Assembly: GCA_021850985.1 (NCBI GenBank)
Contig: JAJZJX010000003.1
Coordinates: 1 to 64,000 of the forward strand
Direction: 5' to 3'
DNA: 64,000 nucleotides
DNA from: a bacterium
GTDB taxonomy: Bacteria > SZUA-79 > Acidulodesulfobacterales > Acidulodesulfobacteraceae
The notes beneath the pieces were generated by a model that saw only the letters and a list, made by a program, of their open reading frames with translations, did not search any database and was not told where the DNA came from. The position numbers were made by a program, and so were the translations under genes. How positions within the stretch are numbered: position 1 is the first letter of the stretch; each line of letters starts with the position of its first letter. This document shows, piece by piece, positions 9,801-18,653 of the stretch.

Positions 9801-10813
9801 TCCGCAATTTTTTGCCCTCTTATTATAGATTGGAAACTAATTTTAATTCCGCAGTTTACAGGGCGTCCGATTATTTTTACGCCGAAATGAGCGGACAATT
9901 AGGTTTTTCCGGCAGACCGGACAATCCGGTTCTATACGGCAGAATAAAAATTAAAAAAGCCCTGTACGATAAAAAAATAAATTTTTCGTCGTTCCTTTTA
10001 AGCTATAAAAAATATAGCGCGGTAACCCAGTCGCCCCCCGTAAGTTTAATTAATCCGAGGCTGAACGTAAAGGTCGTGTCGAAAAAGAAAATAGAGATAA
10101 AAAATAATATAATAAATACGAATTTCAGCGCCGACTTGAATATTCTCGGCACGCTCGACAATCCCGTGATTATAGGAACGGCTAATGCCGAAAAAGGCGA
10201 TATATTTTTCAGAGGGACGGAGCTGAAACTTTCATACGCAAATTTAGATTTTAATAACAGGTATAAAATAAATCCGACGTTCGACGTAGCGGCAAGAACT
10301 TATATAAACCAGTATATGATAAGAATGAACGCAAGCGGTTCGATGTTAAATTTTAACGTAAATCTTTCATCGACGCCCCCTCTTTCGGAGTTAAGCATCG
10401 TTTCGATGCTTGCGCTCGGCACTACTGCAAACTCGGTTTATGCTTCTTCGGCGGGAGGAATAGCCGCTTCTGAAGCCGCTTCGGCTATAGGCGGCGGCGT
10501 CGAACAGAGCGTAACGGGAACTATATCAAGCTATTTCGGTTTTAAAAATATGTCCGTAACGCCCGGCTATTCGGCTATAACCCACAGCGCCGCGCCGCAG
10601 GTAACGGTTTCTAAAAATTTAACTAAGCGGCTGTCGGTTTCTTACAGCGATATTGCGTCTTCCCAGTCCTCCCAGTCCGCTACTATTACTTATACGCTTA
10701 CTCCTCATATTTCGGTTATAGGCGTGTGGGAAAATAACGAGCTTGCGCCTAATAATTCCAACGTTTACAGCGAAGTGGGCGGCAATATAGTTTTTCATTT
10801 TAGGTTTTACTAA
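6797..10813 (+). CDS. TamB/AsmA-like envelope protein (DUF490 C-terminus)
   Basis: 1338 residues, with one N-terminal transmembrane anchor (about 8-27, LKIYLAVLLFFIIAISASAV). Then comes an AsmA-like start (YISSYLSKKLKKTVTLKRIKF), a very long region of repeated beta strands, and a terminal TamB-like domain (SELSIVSMLALGTT.. to VFHFRFY). Proteins of this type span the periplasm as beta-taco grooves and are linked to phospholipid transport to the outer membrane and to outer-membrane assembly. The next gene is an Omp85 barrel, the typical partner. It starts inside the end of the regulator gene, so the two may be translationally coupled. The sequence is notably Lys/Asn/Ile-rich. Confidence 0.82.
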   Translation: MKKYDKKLKIYLAVLLFFIIAISASAVSFLDSSYFAYIAKTYISSYLSKKLKKTVTLKRIKFSVFSPQISIYGLKVKNFAKIKQIDINIGHINIFRRELNIYKINIINPDLNVLIKNNKFYNYKKIASVIKEFSVRRPNGLISLSFDKIKISGGSFNFNDIDKNILINLKKINLTVYKKPSKTPFIYKNAGIYFKYDIPYIFLKSGKLKYGGVYSSSAEELHYIKGFVYYRKVRFGNKYFNVSSGGILELKKKILFPEIIKKINDTTVLKVNDLSFFSKRFNELPALKGKLRADVSVVGAVYGRLKSKAVISLKDTVFSGGDFKSGKIICTYERNGAKDKNNTIKFKRINLKVFNGTFSSKGSINLNEKEGRFKSVLKKIDVGKLIEFYDTEKIPQLKGGADGSITTFLNFGKHFYAANIAKINLSKPVEQLKFKNKKGVNKIYRISYGNLISLNGAVLVNDKYVIIKNTGILSRNIRGVFGGKINYVKKYLNFNFQASYNRLPKIDLVDEYKSRYFNPSADGTLTGNIAGKFKGIYFNFKNRFNRLFINEYTAPFRGRADFNITGSGRVIIKKVRLKETGTDGAGKFNFNGEIYKDKISDKELINGYFNAKNLAASHAGFIAVFNSGGNIKGELKNPLLTAFGNSKKAVIYGQDVGEVNFKFSVTKKILNLYELKGLYGGAYFNAYGSLNFKGTAENGANGHNGGGRDNYNINIVSNGINFSNLNFNFFKKYSVKGIADADLHIGGTFNLPDISGSVYAEKVSVKNYRLGGIKAVVNSSKRKMKLHLYAMDNAIDAKAKILLEKGYPYNFITNIKLLSVNYRKTLFRLSGGIFGSGKLSNFKNSYLFSKLDYVYLKHGPFFLQNTKNIKISYIDRTVEFSGFKLKGGNNYFQLRGYITPRKYHIILNDRTDLWVIGIFTNKIINSSGFATASAVIFGPFASPEIYGFANIKRGLVEPSVYSSFTASRIFAKVTFNKNMIYIKKARFRMLNGIFSARGIIRLRNFLPSYYRLETNFNSAVYRASDYFYAEMSGQLGFSGRPDNPVLYGRIKIKKALYDKKINFSSFLLSYKKYSAVTQSPPVSLINPRLNVKVVSKKKIEIKNNIINTNFSADLNILGTLDNPVIIGTANAEKGDIFFRGTELKLSYANLDFNNRYKINPTFDVAARTYINQYMIRMNASGSMLNFNVNLSSTPPLSELSIVSMLALGTTANSVYASSAGGIAASEAASAIGGGVEQSVTGTISSYFGFKNMSVTPGYSAITHSAAPQVTVSKNLTKRLSVSYSDIASSQSSQSATITYTLTPHISVIGVWENNELAPNNSNVYSEVGGNIVFHFRFY

Positions 10814-10832
10814 AATTTTAAAAATAAAAACA

Positions 10833-13640
10833 ATGAATATTGCAATAAAAATAAGAAAAATTATAATTTATTTACTGTTATTTGCATCGTTAAGCGCATG
10901 TTTTGCGTTAAAAGACGTTTTTGCCTTAAAAGCCGCAAATATTTACGGCATAAACGCCGGCATTTACACGGTAAAATCCATACATTACAAAGCGCCTTAC
11001 GGCATTCCCGCAAGCAATATAAAAAATCTTTTTTATATAAAAACCGGAAGAAAATTTTCCATGGTTTCTTTGGAAAAAACTATTAAAACTCTTTATGCTT
11101 CAGGCTATTTTTCAAATATTTCGGTTTTTGCGCATATAAATAAAAAATTAAAATTAATTTATTTAAAATTTGTTTTTTTTCCTAAAATTTACATTAAAGA
11201 GATTAATATAAAAGGGCTTAAAAATACGGGAATTTCGAGCAGACTGATAATAAAATCAATTCCTTTTAAAAAAGGCGGTTTAATTTATAAATATTATAAA
11301 ACTATAAGCATAAAAAAAATAAAAAAGATTATGAACAGGGGCGGTTATCCGTCTGCAAAAGTAAGTATCATTACGCCGGTTTTAAATGAAAAGCCGAAAG
11401 CTTACGCGGTAAATATAAAAATTATTCCCGGCAGTCCCGTTATAATATCTAATATATTTGTTAAATTTAAATTATATTATCCGGAAAAAAAAGTTGAAGT
11501 TTTAATTAAAAAACTTATAGGCAAGCCACTTAATTTAAATAAAATTAGGGAATTAAGAAAAAGCATATGGGATTTATATAAAAATAAAGGATATTTGAAC
11601 GCTATAATAACAAGTCCTAAAATAACTTTTATTTCTAAGCGAAAAGCCGTCATAACCCTTAATGCCCATCCCGGTTATAAAATATCGTTTCATTTTAAAG
11701 GGATAAAACCGTTAAGTAAAAATTTCGTTAAAACTTCAGTATTGCAAATGAAAAACGTATTGATATTCGACGGAGGCACTTTTTTATCTTTTCAAAAGGT
11801 TTTAAAAAAATACTATATGAAACAGGGCTATTTTTTTACGAAAGTTTTGTTTAAAGAAAATAAGGATAAAAAAGATAAGACGATAAACGTTTACTATTCC
11901 GTAAATAAAGGAAACAAAGTAAAAATAAGCAAAATATATATAACCGGCTACAAACCTTTTAAAAGAGAAACTATAACACACCTTATGAGAACGCGCGTTA
12001 CGTCTTTTTTTAACAAGGAATATTTCTGTAAAAACAGGCTTAAAAACGACGTTCAAAATATTAAAAACTATTACGACAATGAAGGCTATCTGTCTGCAGG
12101 CATTTCTTATAAATTAAAATTTTCGCCGGATAAAAAAAGCGTGGCGATAACCGTAAATATAAATTCGGGAACTCCAACGACCGTAAAAAAAGTTTATATT
12201 AATGGACTTCCCGCTATTTTTAAAAGCGATGCAGCCGTGACTAATTATTTTTTAAAAATGAAAGGAAAACCTTACCGTATAATTAAAGCCGAGAACGGAA
12301 AGGAACTGCTTTCAACTAAATTATCGGATTCGGGGTACGTTTTTTCAAGAGTTAAAATGAACGTAAAGTTTTTAAAAAATAAAAAAAATGCATATATCTA
12401 CTATAAAATAAAATCGGGACCGAGGGTCAGGATAAAACGGATTTTAATAACCGGCAATACCGTAACTAAAACCGGTTTTATCGAAAGCCTTCTGCTTTTC
12501 AAAAAAGGGCAGTTTTACGACCAGAAGAAAATACTGCAGACCCAAAACAGGCTTTATAAAAGAGGTATATTTAATTCTGTCGTTATTAAAATAGAAAATC
12601 CCGAAAACGAAGTTTCCGAAAAAACGGTAATCGTTAAGGTAAAAGATGCAAAACCTCTGGATTTAAGTTTTGGCGCAGGTTACGGAACATACACCAGATA
12701 TAAAGGATTTATTCAGATTGAAAACAACAATCTTTTCGGCACCGGAAAATCTCTTTCGTTAAGATTTTCCAAAAGCGCTATTTATACCAATCTTCTGTTA
12801 AATTATTACGACCCTGCGATATACGGATACAGGGGGCTGGCGTTTAACGCGAGCGGATTAGATACCGACGTAATAACGCTTAATTACACGATGCATAAAG
12901 AAGGAGCGGACCTTTCGCTTATAAGAAGATTCGACAGATATTTTAAAGGCTTGCTCTCGTACGGAATGTTTTACGATTTTCTTTCCGGATTAAACCCCGG
13001 CGCCGAAATTACGCCGCGCGACGACGGTTTTACCAGAATAAGCTCTGCTTCTCTTTCGTTTATATATAATACTAAAAATAATATTTTCAATCCGACTTCA
13101 GGAAATTTAACAGACTTGCGTTTTTCTTATTCTAATTTTCTGCTGGATTCCCAGATTAACTTTTTTAAAATCTATTTTCATTCGGAAGAGTATATTCCTT
13201 TCGTATATAATACGGATTTTCTTATAGGAGCAAGATTAGGCTATATAAGACCGCTGTCGCCGACCTCCCAGGTTCCTATAAACGAAAGGTTTTTTCTCGG
13301 CGGAAGAACGACAGTCAGAGGTTTCCCTCAGGATTCTATAGGACTCGTCAACTTAAATCCTTACGGTTACCCCATAGGCGGAGACGTTATGGAAAATTAC
13401 AATCTTCAGCTGAATATACCGGTTTATAAAAGTTTTAACTTTTTTGTTTTTCAGGATGGAGGCAACGTTTTTTTGGATACGTCGGACGTAAGGCCTTTAG
13501 CGCTTTATAAATCTGCCGGAGCCGGTATAATGTATCTTTCGCCTATAGGGCCGATAAGTTTTTCATACGGCTTTATTCTTACGAGGGAACCTTACTGGCC
13601 CGCGGGAGGAGTTAATTTTACGGTGGGGACTTCATTTTAA
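10833..13640 (+). CDS. Omp85-family outer-membrane protein with multiple POTRA domains (TamA/BamA-like)
   Basis: 935 residues. An N-terminal hydrophobic signal (IIIYLLLFASLSACFAL) is followed by about five POTRA-like repeats (residues about 40-610; beta-alpha-alpha-beta patterns ending in GYFSNISV, GYPSAKVS, GYLNAIIT, GYFFTKV and GYLSAGIS). The C-terminal 16-strand barrel is recognised by the LGGRTTVRGF motif (lid-lock VRGF) and a terminal aromatic residue (GTSF). It inserts or exports proteins or lipids at the outer membrane. Its place right after the TamB-like gene favours a TamA-like role, but a BamA role cannot be excluded without the rest of the genome. The stop overlaps the cbiD start (TAATG). 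Confidence 0.85.
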   Translation: MNIAIKIRKIIIYLLLFASLSACFALKDVFALKAANIYGINAGIYTVKSIHYKAPYGIPASNIKNLFYIKTGRKFSMVSLEKTIKTLYASGYFSNISVFAHINKKLKLIYLKFVFFPKIYIKEINIKGLKNTGISSRLIIKSIPFKKGGLIYKYYKTISIKKIKKIMNRGGYPSAKVSIITPVLNEKPKAYAVNIKIIPGSPVIISNIFVKFKLYYPEKKVEVLIKKLIGKPLNLNKIRELRKSIWDLYKNKGYLNAIITSPKITFISKRKAVITLNAHPGYKISFHFKGIKPLSKNFVKTSVLQMKNVLIFDGGTFLSFQKVLKKYYMKQGYFFTKVLFKENKDKKDKTINVYYSVNKGNKVKISKIYITGYKPFKRETITHLMRTRVTSFFNKEYFCKNRLKNDVQNIKNYYDNEGYLSAGISYKLKFSPDKKSVAITVNINSGTPTTVKKVYINGLPAIFKSDAAVTNYFLKMKGKPYRIIKAENGKELLSTKLSDSGYVFSRVKMNVKFLKNKKNAYIYYKIKSGPRVRIKRILITGNTVTKTGFIESLLLFKKGQFYDQKKILQTQNRLYKRGIFNSVVIKIENPENEVSEKTVIVKVKDAKPLDLSFGAGYGTYTRYKGFIQIENNNLFGTGKSLSLRFSKSAIYTNLLLNYYDPAIYGYRGLAFNASGLDTDVITLNYTMHKEGADLSLIRRFDRYFKGLLSYGMFYDFLSGLNPGAEITPRDDGFTRISSASLSFIYNTKNNIFNPTSGNLTDLRFSYSNFLLDSQINFFKIYFHSEEYIPFVYNTDFLIGARLGYIRPLSPTSQVPINERFFLGGRTTVRGFPQDSIGLVNLNPYGYPIGGDVMENYNLQLNIPVYKSFNFFVFQDGGNVFLDTSDVRPLALYKSAGAGIMYLSPIGPISFSYGFILTREPYWPAGGVNFTVGTSF

Positions 13641-15028
13641 TGGAAACGGCGGAAATATCGAATGTAAGATTCGGCGGCGGATCGGCGGCATCCGTGTCAG
13701 GACTGAGAAAAGGTTTTTCCACCGGAAGCACAAGCGCGGCGGCGGTAAAAGCGTCTATAAGGTACTATTTCGAAGGCGAAAAATTTGATTTAATAGAAAT
13801 AAAAATGCCGGGCGGCGAAAACGCTTCTTTAAAAGTTGCGTCTTTATCGAAATTTAATTTTAATTTAGAGCAGAAAGAAACGGAACCGTTTATTTCAAAA
13901 TCTGTTTTAATAAAGGATTCCGGCGACGATTTTGCGGACGTAACCGGAGGGATAGAAATTTGCGCCGATTTTACGGTTATAGATAAAAAAGATAAAAATG
14001 CCTTAAAAAATTTAAAAAAATATTATGAAAAATTTTTGGTTTATAATATAATAAAATGTCCTTTAGCCGAAGATTCGACGATAATTTTTGCATCGTCGAA
14101 AGGTATAGGAACGGTTAAAAGAAAGGGACTGCCGGTAAAAGCGGGTTATCCCGCAATAAATCCGGTTCCGTATAAAATGATAGAATCGGCCGCCGAAGAA
14201 GAATTAAAGCTAAAAATATTAAACGGGAAAATATTTTTTTCTATACTTTACGTGCCGGAAGGAGAAAAAATTGCGGAACGGACTTTAAATCCGAGGCTCG
14301 GCATCGAAGGAGGCATAAGCATACTCGGAACATCGGGATACGTCGTTCCTATATCTACAAAAGCATGGCTCGAAACCATTAAGGCGTGTTTAAGTTTTTT
14401 AGAAGCGAATAAAATAGACACCTGCGTTTTTACGCCGGGAAGATTCAGCGAAAAAGCGGCTTTAAAAATATTTAATAATCTTCGCAGGGAAAGTTTTATA
14501 GAAATAGGCGACTATGTCTCTTATTCTTTAAGGAAAGTTTGCAGGACGGGAATTAAAAATATTATATTCGTCGGACAATTTGGAAAAATTGTTAAAATTG
14601 CCCAAGGCGCAAGAAACACTAACGCTAAATACGCCGCTTTGGATTTAGGTTTTCTTGCCGAAACGGCAAAGGAAGCTGTCAAAAAGCGCAGCGAAAAAGA
14701 CGCCGAGCGTATTTACGGGCTTATAATCGGGTCTAATACTTCGAGGGAAGCTTTCGGATATATAACCTCGGACGATTTTAGTATTTATTCGGACGATATT
14801 TTTAGCAAATTATTAAAAAAAGCCGCCGAAAAATTGTATAATATCGCAAAAAACGCAGGAAACGCCGCAGAAATGGGTTTTAGAGCCGAAACCGAAACCG
14901 GAGTTAATGCAGTTAATGCTAATACTAATGCTGTTTCTAATGCTGCGGCTGAAGGCGGAAATTCGGCGGACATAGAAATAGTGCTTATCGATTACGGCGG
15001 AAACGAAATAAAAAGGGAGAGATTGTAA
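13640..15028 (+). CDS. cbiD: Cobalt-precorrin-5B C1-methyltransferase
   Basis: SAM-dependent methylation at C1 during anaerobic corrin-ring synthesis, with loss of the C20 fragment. The N-terminal signature GLRKGFSTGSTSAAAVKAS and the internal LNPRLGIEGGISILGTSGYV and ARNTNAKYAALDLGFLAE segments are typical of CbiD. At 462 residues it is longer than the usual 360-380. The excess is a Gly/Ala/Asn/Glu-rich stretch near the C-terminus (residues about 415-450), a trait shared with the next gene. It is the first gene of the cbi run and starts on the last base of the Omp85 stop codon. No cobalamin riboswitch precedes it. Confidence 0.92.
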   Translation: METAEISNVRFGGGSAASVSGLRKGFSTGSTSAAAVKASIRYYFEGEKFDLIEIKMPGGENASLKVASLSKFNFNLEQKETEPFISKSVLIKDSGDDFADVTGGIEICADFTVIDKKDKNALKNLKKYYEKFLVYNIIKCPLAEDSTIIFASSKGIGTVKRKGLPVKAGYPAINPVPYKMIESAAEEELKLKILNGKIFFSILYVPEGEKIAERTLNPRLGIEGGISILGTSGYVVPISTKAWLETIKACLSFLEANKIDTCVFTPGRFSEKAALKIFNNLRRESFIEIGDYVSYSLRKVCRTGIKNIIFVGQFGKIVKIAQGARNTNAKYAALDLGFLAETAKEAVKKRSEKDAERIYGLIIGSNTSREAFGYITSDDFSIYSDDIFSKLLKKAAEKLYNIAKNAGNAAEMGFRAETETGVNAVNANTNAVSNAAAEGGNSADIEIVLIDYGGNEIKRERL

Positions 15029-15031
15029 AAT

Positions 15032-17005
15032 ATGGCAAAAATGTCCAAAAAAGTTTACATAGCGGGAGTTTCTCCTTGCTATCAGGATATTGCAAAAAAG
15101 CAGATTTTAGAAATGTTTACCGATAAAAAAAATAGAATAGATGCCGTATTTGCAAAAAAAGAAGATTCGCCTCTTCTTATATGGGTCAGGGAGCAGATTT
15201 CGGCAGAAAAGAAAAGTTTGATTTTGGAAAACAACGGAAATATAACCCGCTTAAACAATGCGCAGATATTTTACGACGGAAAAGTAAAATTTATCGAAGA
15301 TTACGTTAAAGATAATCTGGGCAAAAAAAATATTTTAATACTGGCAAACGGAGATCCCAATTTTTTCGGTATCGGCGGCGCTATTCTTAGCGGATTGAAA
15401 GAAAACGAAAAAAGGTTTATAGAAATATATCCGGCAATAAGCTATATGCAGATAGGATTTTCAAAATTAAAAATTCCCATGACGCATGCTTATATATTAA
15501 GCCTGCACGGCAGGAATTTCGAGGATCTGTATCCCGTTCTTAATTCCGAGAAAAAAATAATAGGTATATATACCGACGAAATAAACACTCCGGATAAAAT
15601 ATACGGCGAACTTGAAGAAAAGGGCATTATAGAAAAGTTTGAATTTTATGTCCTTACGGAACTATGTTCCAAAAACGAAAAAATATATAAAAGCTTTACG
15701 AAAGGAATTTTGGAAGATATAAGCGGTAAAAAAAATATCGTAATATTAAAGGAAAAAAATCAAAAAAACAAAACGGAAACGCTGAAGGCAGGAAATCATG
15801 CGGATAATAAAAGAAGCGGGGAAAACGATAATTATAACAATAGCGCTAATTGCGCTGAAAAGGCTGCAAACTCAGAGAATACGGCTAATATAAATAATAT
15901 AAATAGGAATATCGTATTAGGCATAGAGGACGACAAATATATACATGCTTCGGGAGAACCTACGAAAAAAGAGATCAGGGCAGTCAGCCTCGGCATGATG
16001 GAAATTAAAGAAGATTCCGTCATAATAGACGCAGGCTGCGGAAGCGGAAGCATCAGCATAGAAGCGTCAGGGCTTGCTTTCAGGGGTAAAGTTTATTCTA
16101 TCGATAAAAATAAGCAGAAAATTGAAAATCTGAAAAGAAATATGAAAAAATTCGGAAGAAATAATATAGTGCCGATATTAGGCGAACTTCCGGATGCCAT
16201 GAAAAGCAGTTTAAATATAAAATTAAAAGGCGTTAATGCCGATTCGGTTTTTATAGGGGGCGGCGGAGCCGAAAACATAGACGGAATATTGAAAGAATCT
16301 TTAAATATACTGAAAGAAAACGGAGTAATCGCAGTTAACGCCGTTACGGTAGAAACTTTATATGCGGTAATTTCGTTTATTAAAAACGCGGGGCTTAAAT
16401 ACGAAATAGTTTCTTTAAACGTTTCAAGGCTCAAATCTATCGGCGAAACTTCATACTTTCAGGCTTTAAACCAGATTTACGTTATTAAAATAGTTAAAAA
16501 GTTTTTAAATCAAAACGCCTTGACTAAAGCAGAGGCTAAAGCCGAAACTAAAGCCGAAACTAAAGCCGAAACTAAAACTGAAACTAAAACAGAACTTAAA
16601 ACAGAACACAAAACCAAACCGAAACCGGAACAAGAAACTGCGGGCAAAAAAAGAAATATGACCTTTAAAATAGAAAATAGAGAGGATAAAAAAAACGAAG
16701 AATTAAATTCTAAAATGCCAAAAATAAAAGTAAGGAATAAAGCTATAGGAGCGCCTAAGTCCGATAAAGATAACGGCGGCAACGGCAATGACGAAAATAG
16801 CGGCGGCAATATGGGCAACACGGGCGGCATCGGCGGTAAAAATTATAACGGCGGTTATAACGAAAATACGGGCGGCAATTTAGAAGAATTAAACGGATTA
16901 AAAGAATCTAACGGATTAAACGAGTTAGACGTAAATGAGGAAACAGGAGTAAAAGATTCAAATAACGGTATTGAAAACGGCAGGAGCGGCGAAAATGAGC
17001 GGTAG
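15032..17005 (+). CDS. cbiET: Cobalt-precorrin-7 C5/C15-methyltransferase-decarboxylase fusion CbiET, with a long low-complexity tail
   Basis: Residues about 5-230 are the CbiE tetrapyrrole methylase (LANGDPNFFGIGGA, THAYILSLHGR). Residues about 300-490 are the CbiT Rossmann methyltransferase and decarboxylase (ASGEPTKKEIRA, IIDAGCGSGSISIEAS). Between them is an Asn/Lys/Glu-rich linker. After about residue 495 there is a 160-residue tail made of (A/T)ETK-type heptad-like repeats, then Gly-Gly-Asn repeats. The tail is not part of any CbiET fold I know and is probably disordered. The frame stays open and overlaps the cbiL start, so the tail is genuinely in frame. Fused CbiE-CbiT is common; this extension is not. 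Confidence 0.9.
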   Translation: MAKMSKKVYIAGVSPCYQDIAKKQILEMFTDKKNRIDAVFAKKEDSPLLIWVREQISAEKKSLILENNGNITRLNNAQIFYDGKVKFIEDYVKDNLGKKNILILANGDPNFFGIGGAILSGLKENEKRFIEIYPAISYMQIGFSKLKIPMTHAYILSLHGRNFEDLYPVLNSEKKIIGIYTDEINTPDKIYGELEEKGIIEKFEFYVLTELCSKNEKIYKSFTKGILEDISGKKNIVILKEKNQKNKTETLKAGNHADNKRSGENDNYNNSANCAEKAANSENTANINNINRNIVLGIEDDKYIHASGEPTKKEIRAVSLGMMEIKEDSVIIDAGCGSGSISIEASGLAFRGKVYSIDKNKQKIENLKRNMKKFGRNNIVPILGELPDAMKSSLNIKLKGVNADSVFIGGGGAENIDGILKESLNILKENGVIAVNAVTVETLYAVISFIKNAGLKYEIVSLNVSRLKSIGETSYFQALNQIYVIKIVKKFLNQNALTKAEAKAETKAETKAETKTETKTELKTEHKTKPKPEQETAGKKRNMTFKIENREDKKNEELNSKMPKIKVRNKAIGAPKSDKDNGGNGNDENSGGNMGNTGGIGGKNYNGGYNENTGGNLEELNGLKESNGLNELDVNEETGVKDSNNGIENGRSGENER

Positions 17006-17789
17006 CGAAAACCGGCAAAAAACGCTGTTCGTAGTAGGAGTAGGACCCGGAGATCCCGAGCTTATTACGGTAAAAGCAATAAACGCCGTGCTTAAAAGCG
17101 ATTATATATTTTATCCGGACGTTTGCGGAGGAAAGAACAAAACCGCTTACGATATTATTAAAAGCGCGGTAAAATTTGCCGGTTTGCAGGATATCGAGGA
17201 AAACAGGCTTATTCCTTTGCGGGTAGAAATGAAGCGTTCGACTGGCAAAAATAAAGATTTATACATGGAAAACGCCTTAAAAATTTATGAAAAATTAAAA
17301 AACGAAAGTGTTTCATGCGTTTCATACGTTACTCTTGGAGATCCGGCTTTTTACAGCACATATTTCGGGATTCACGCCGCCTTAAAAGAAATAGGGGATG
17401 AAAATATTGCCATAAATATTATTAACGGAGTTTCTTCTTTTTTGTATTCTTTCGGACTCCTTGAAGAACCTTACATAGCTAAAAATGCGAGCGTTTTAAT
17501 ATCCGTGCCGCTTAAAAAAAGTTTAAGCGAATTAAAATCGGAAATAAAGTTCATAGCCGATAAATCAAGGCTTTCGAGTCCGCAAATTATAGTTTTTATG
17601 AAAGCCGGAAGCTGCGTAAAAAATATTCTGGAAGCGTTTGAAGATGCTTCCGGCGGCGGATGCGCGGAGAATAAAAACGGCAAAATAAAACTGTATTTAA
17701 TAGAAAAATCGGCGGTCGTAAAAGATTTTACAAAGAAAACCGATTTGGATTTCGATTATTTTTCAATTTTAATAGGCGTGTTTTTGTGA
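16995..17789 (+). CDS. cbiL: Cobalt-precorrin-2 C20-methyltransferase
   Basis: A tetrapyrrole methylase of 264 residues that adds the C20 methyl to cobalt-sirohydrochlorin/precorrin-2. Visible motifs: the N-terminal VGVGPGDPELITVKA loop, YVTLGDPAFYSTYFG in the active-site cleft, and INGVSSFLY. The substitution pattern (SDYIFYPDVCGG..) matches CbiL rather than CbiF or CbiH. I chose ATG 16995, with AGGAG at 16982-16986, over an upstream in-frame TTG at 16971. It overlaps the end of cbiET by 11 bp, consistent with translational coupling. Confidence 0.9.
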   Translation: MSGSENRQKTLFVVGVGPGDPELITVKAINAVLKSDYIFYPDVCGGKNKTAYDIIKSAVKFAGLQDIEENRLIPLRVEMKRSTGKNKDLYMENALKIYEKLKNESVSCVSYVTLGDPAFYSTYFGIHAALKEIGDENIAINIINGVSSFLYSFGLLEEPYIAKNASVLISVPLKKSLSELKSEIKFIADKSRLSSPQIIVFMKAGSCVKNILEAFEDASGGGCAENKNGKIKLYLIEKSAVVKDFTKKTDLDFDYFSILIGVFL

Positions 17790-17798
17790 GGATACGGT

Positions 17799-18653
17799 AT
17801 GAATAATAATAAATTTTTAAAATCGAAAATATATTTTGTGTCCGCAGGACCGGGCGACCCTGAACTGCTGACCGTCAAAGCCGCAAAAATATTAAAAAAA
17901 TCGGATGCCGTTTTTTACGCAGGCTCTTTAATTAATCCTTTAATGCTTAAAATTATCAAAAAAGGCGCCGAATTGATAGATATTAAGAGCCTTAATTTTG
18001 AAGAAATAAAAACGAAAGTCGAAAATATTTTAAGTTTAAGCGAAAGCGATAACGGCAATGGAGGTTCGGTCTCGGCGAAATACGGGAAGCGCGGAATAAA
18101 GGTAATTTCGATACTGCATGCCGGAGACTCCTCTATATACTCCGCAATAAACGAGCAGATGGCTTATCTGGAAGAGATGGGAGCGGAATATGAAATTATA
18201 CCGGGCGTTACCGCCGCTTTTGCCGCAAGCGCCGCAAATAAATCCATTTTAACGCTGCCGGACGTTTCGCAAACCGTCATATTTTGCAGGGGCGAAGGAA
18301 GGACGGGCAGGATGCCGGAAGGACAGGATATAAAAAGCCTTGCAAAGCACAGAGCCACTATGGCTATATATTTAAGCTTCGGACTGATAAAGTCCGTAAC
18401 CGGCGATCTGCTCGAATATTATAATGAAAATACGCCCTGCCTTATAGCAAAGGACGTGTCTTTAAAAAGCCAGTTTTTGATAAACTGCAGATTAAAAGAC
18501 GTAGTTAAAAAAGCCGAAGAATTTTCGATAAAAAATATGGCGGTTTTGATAGTCGGAGAAGCTCTTAACGGAAAATATTTCAAAAATAATAAGTCGAAAC
18601 TTTATGACAAGAACTTTTATCACGGGTACAGGGATTCTTCTGCCGGTTTATAA
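17799..18653 (+). CDS. cbiF: Cobalt-precorrin-4 C11-methyltransferase
   Basis: A 284-residue tetrapyrrole methylase that methylates C11 in the anaerobic B12 pathway. Evidence: VSAGPGDPELLTVKAA, the family-specific VFYAGSLINP, HAGDSSIYSAINEQ and EIIPGVTAAFAASA. A short Gly/Asn-rich insertion (SESDNGNGGSVSAKYG) is at residues about 84-99. It lies 9 bp after cbiL, with a GAGGA ribosome site. Its 3' end overlaps the proposed cbiG start by 50 bp. Confidence 0.93.
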   Translation: MNNNKFLKSKIYFVSAGPGDPELLTVKAAKILKKSDAVFYAGSLINPLMLKIIKKGAELIDIKSLNFEEIKTKVENILSLSESDNGNGGSVSAKYGKRGIKVISILHAGDSSIYSAINEQMAYLEEMGAEYEIIPGVTAAFAASAANKSILTLPDVSQTVIFCRGEGRTGRMPEGQDIKSLAKHRATMAIYLSFGLIKSVTGDLLEYYNENTPCLIAKDVSLKSQFLINCRLKDVVKKAEEFSIKNMAVLIVGEALNGKYFKNNKSKLYDKNFYHGYRDSSAGL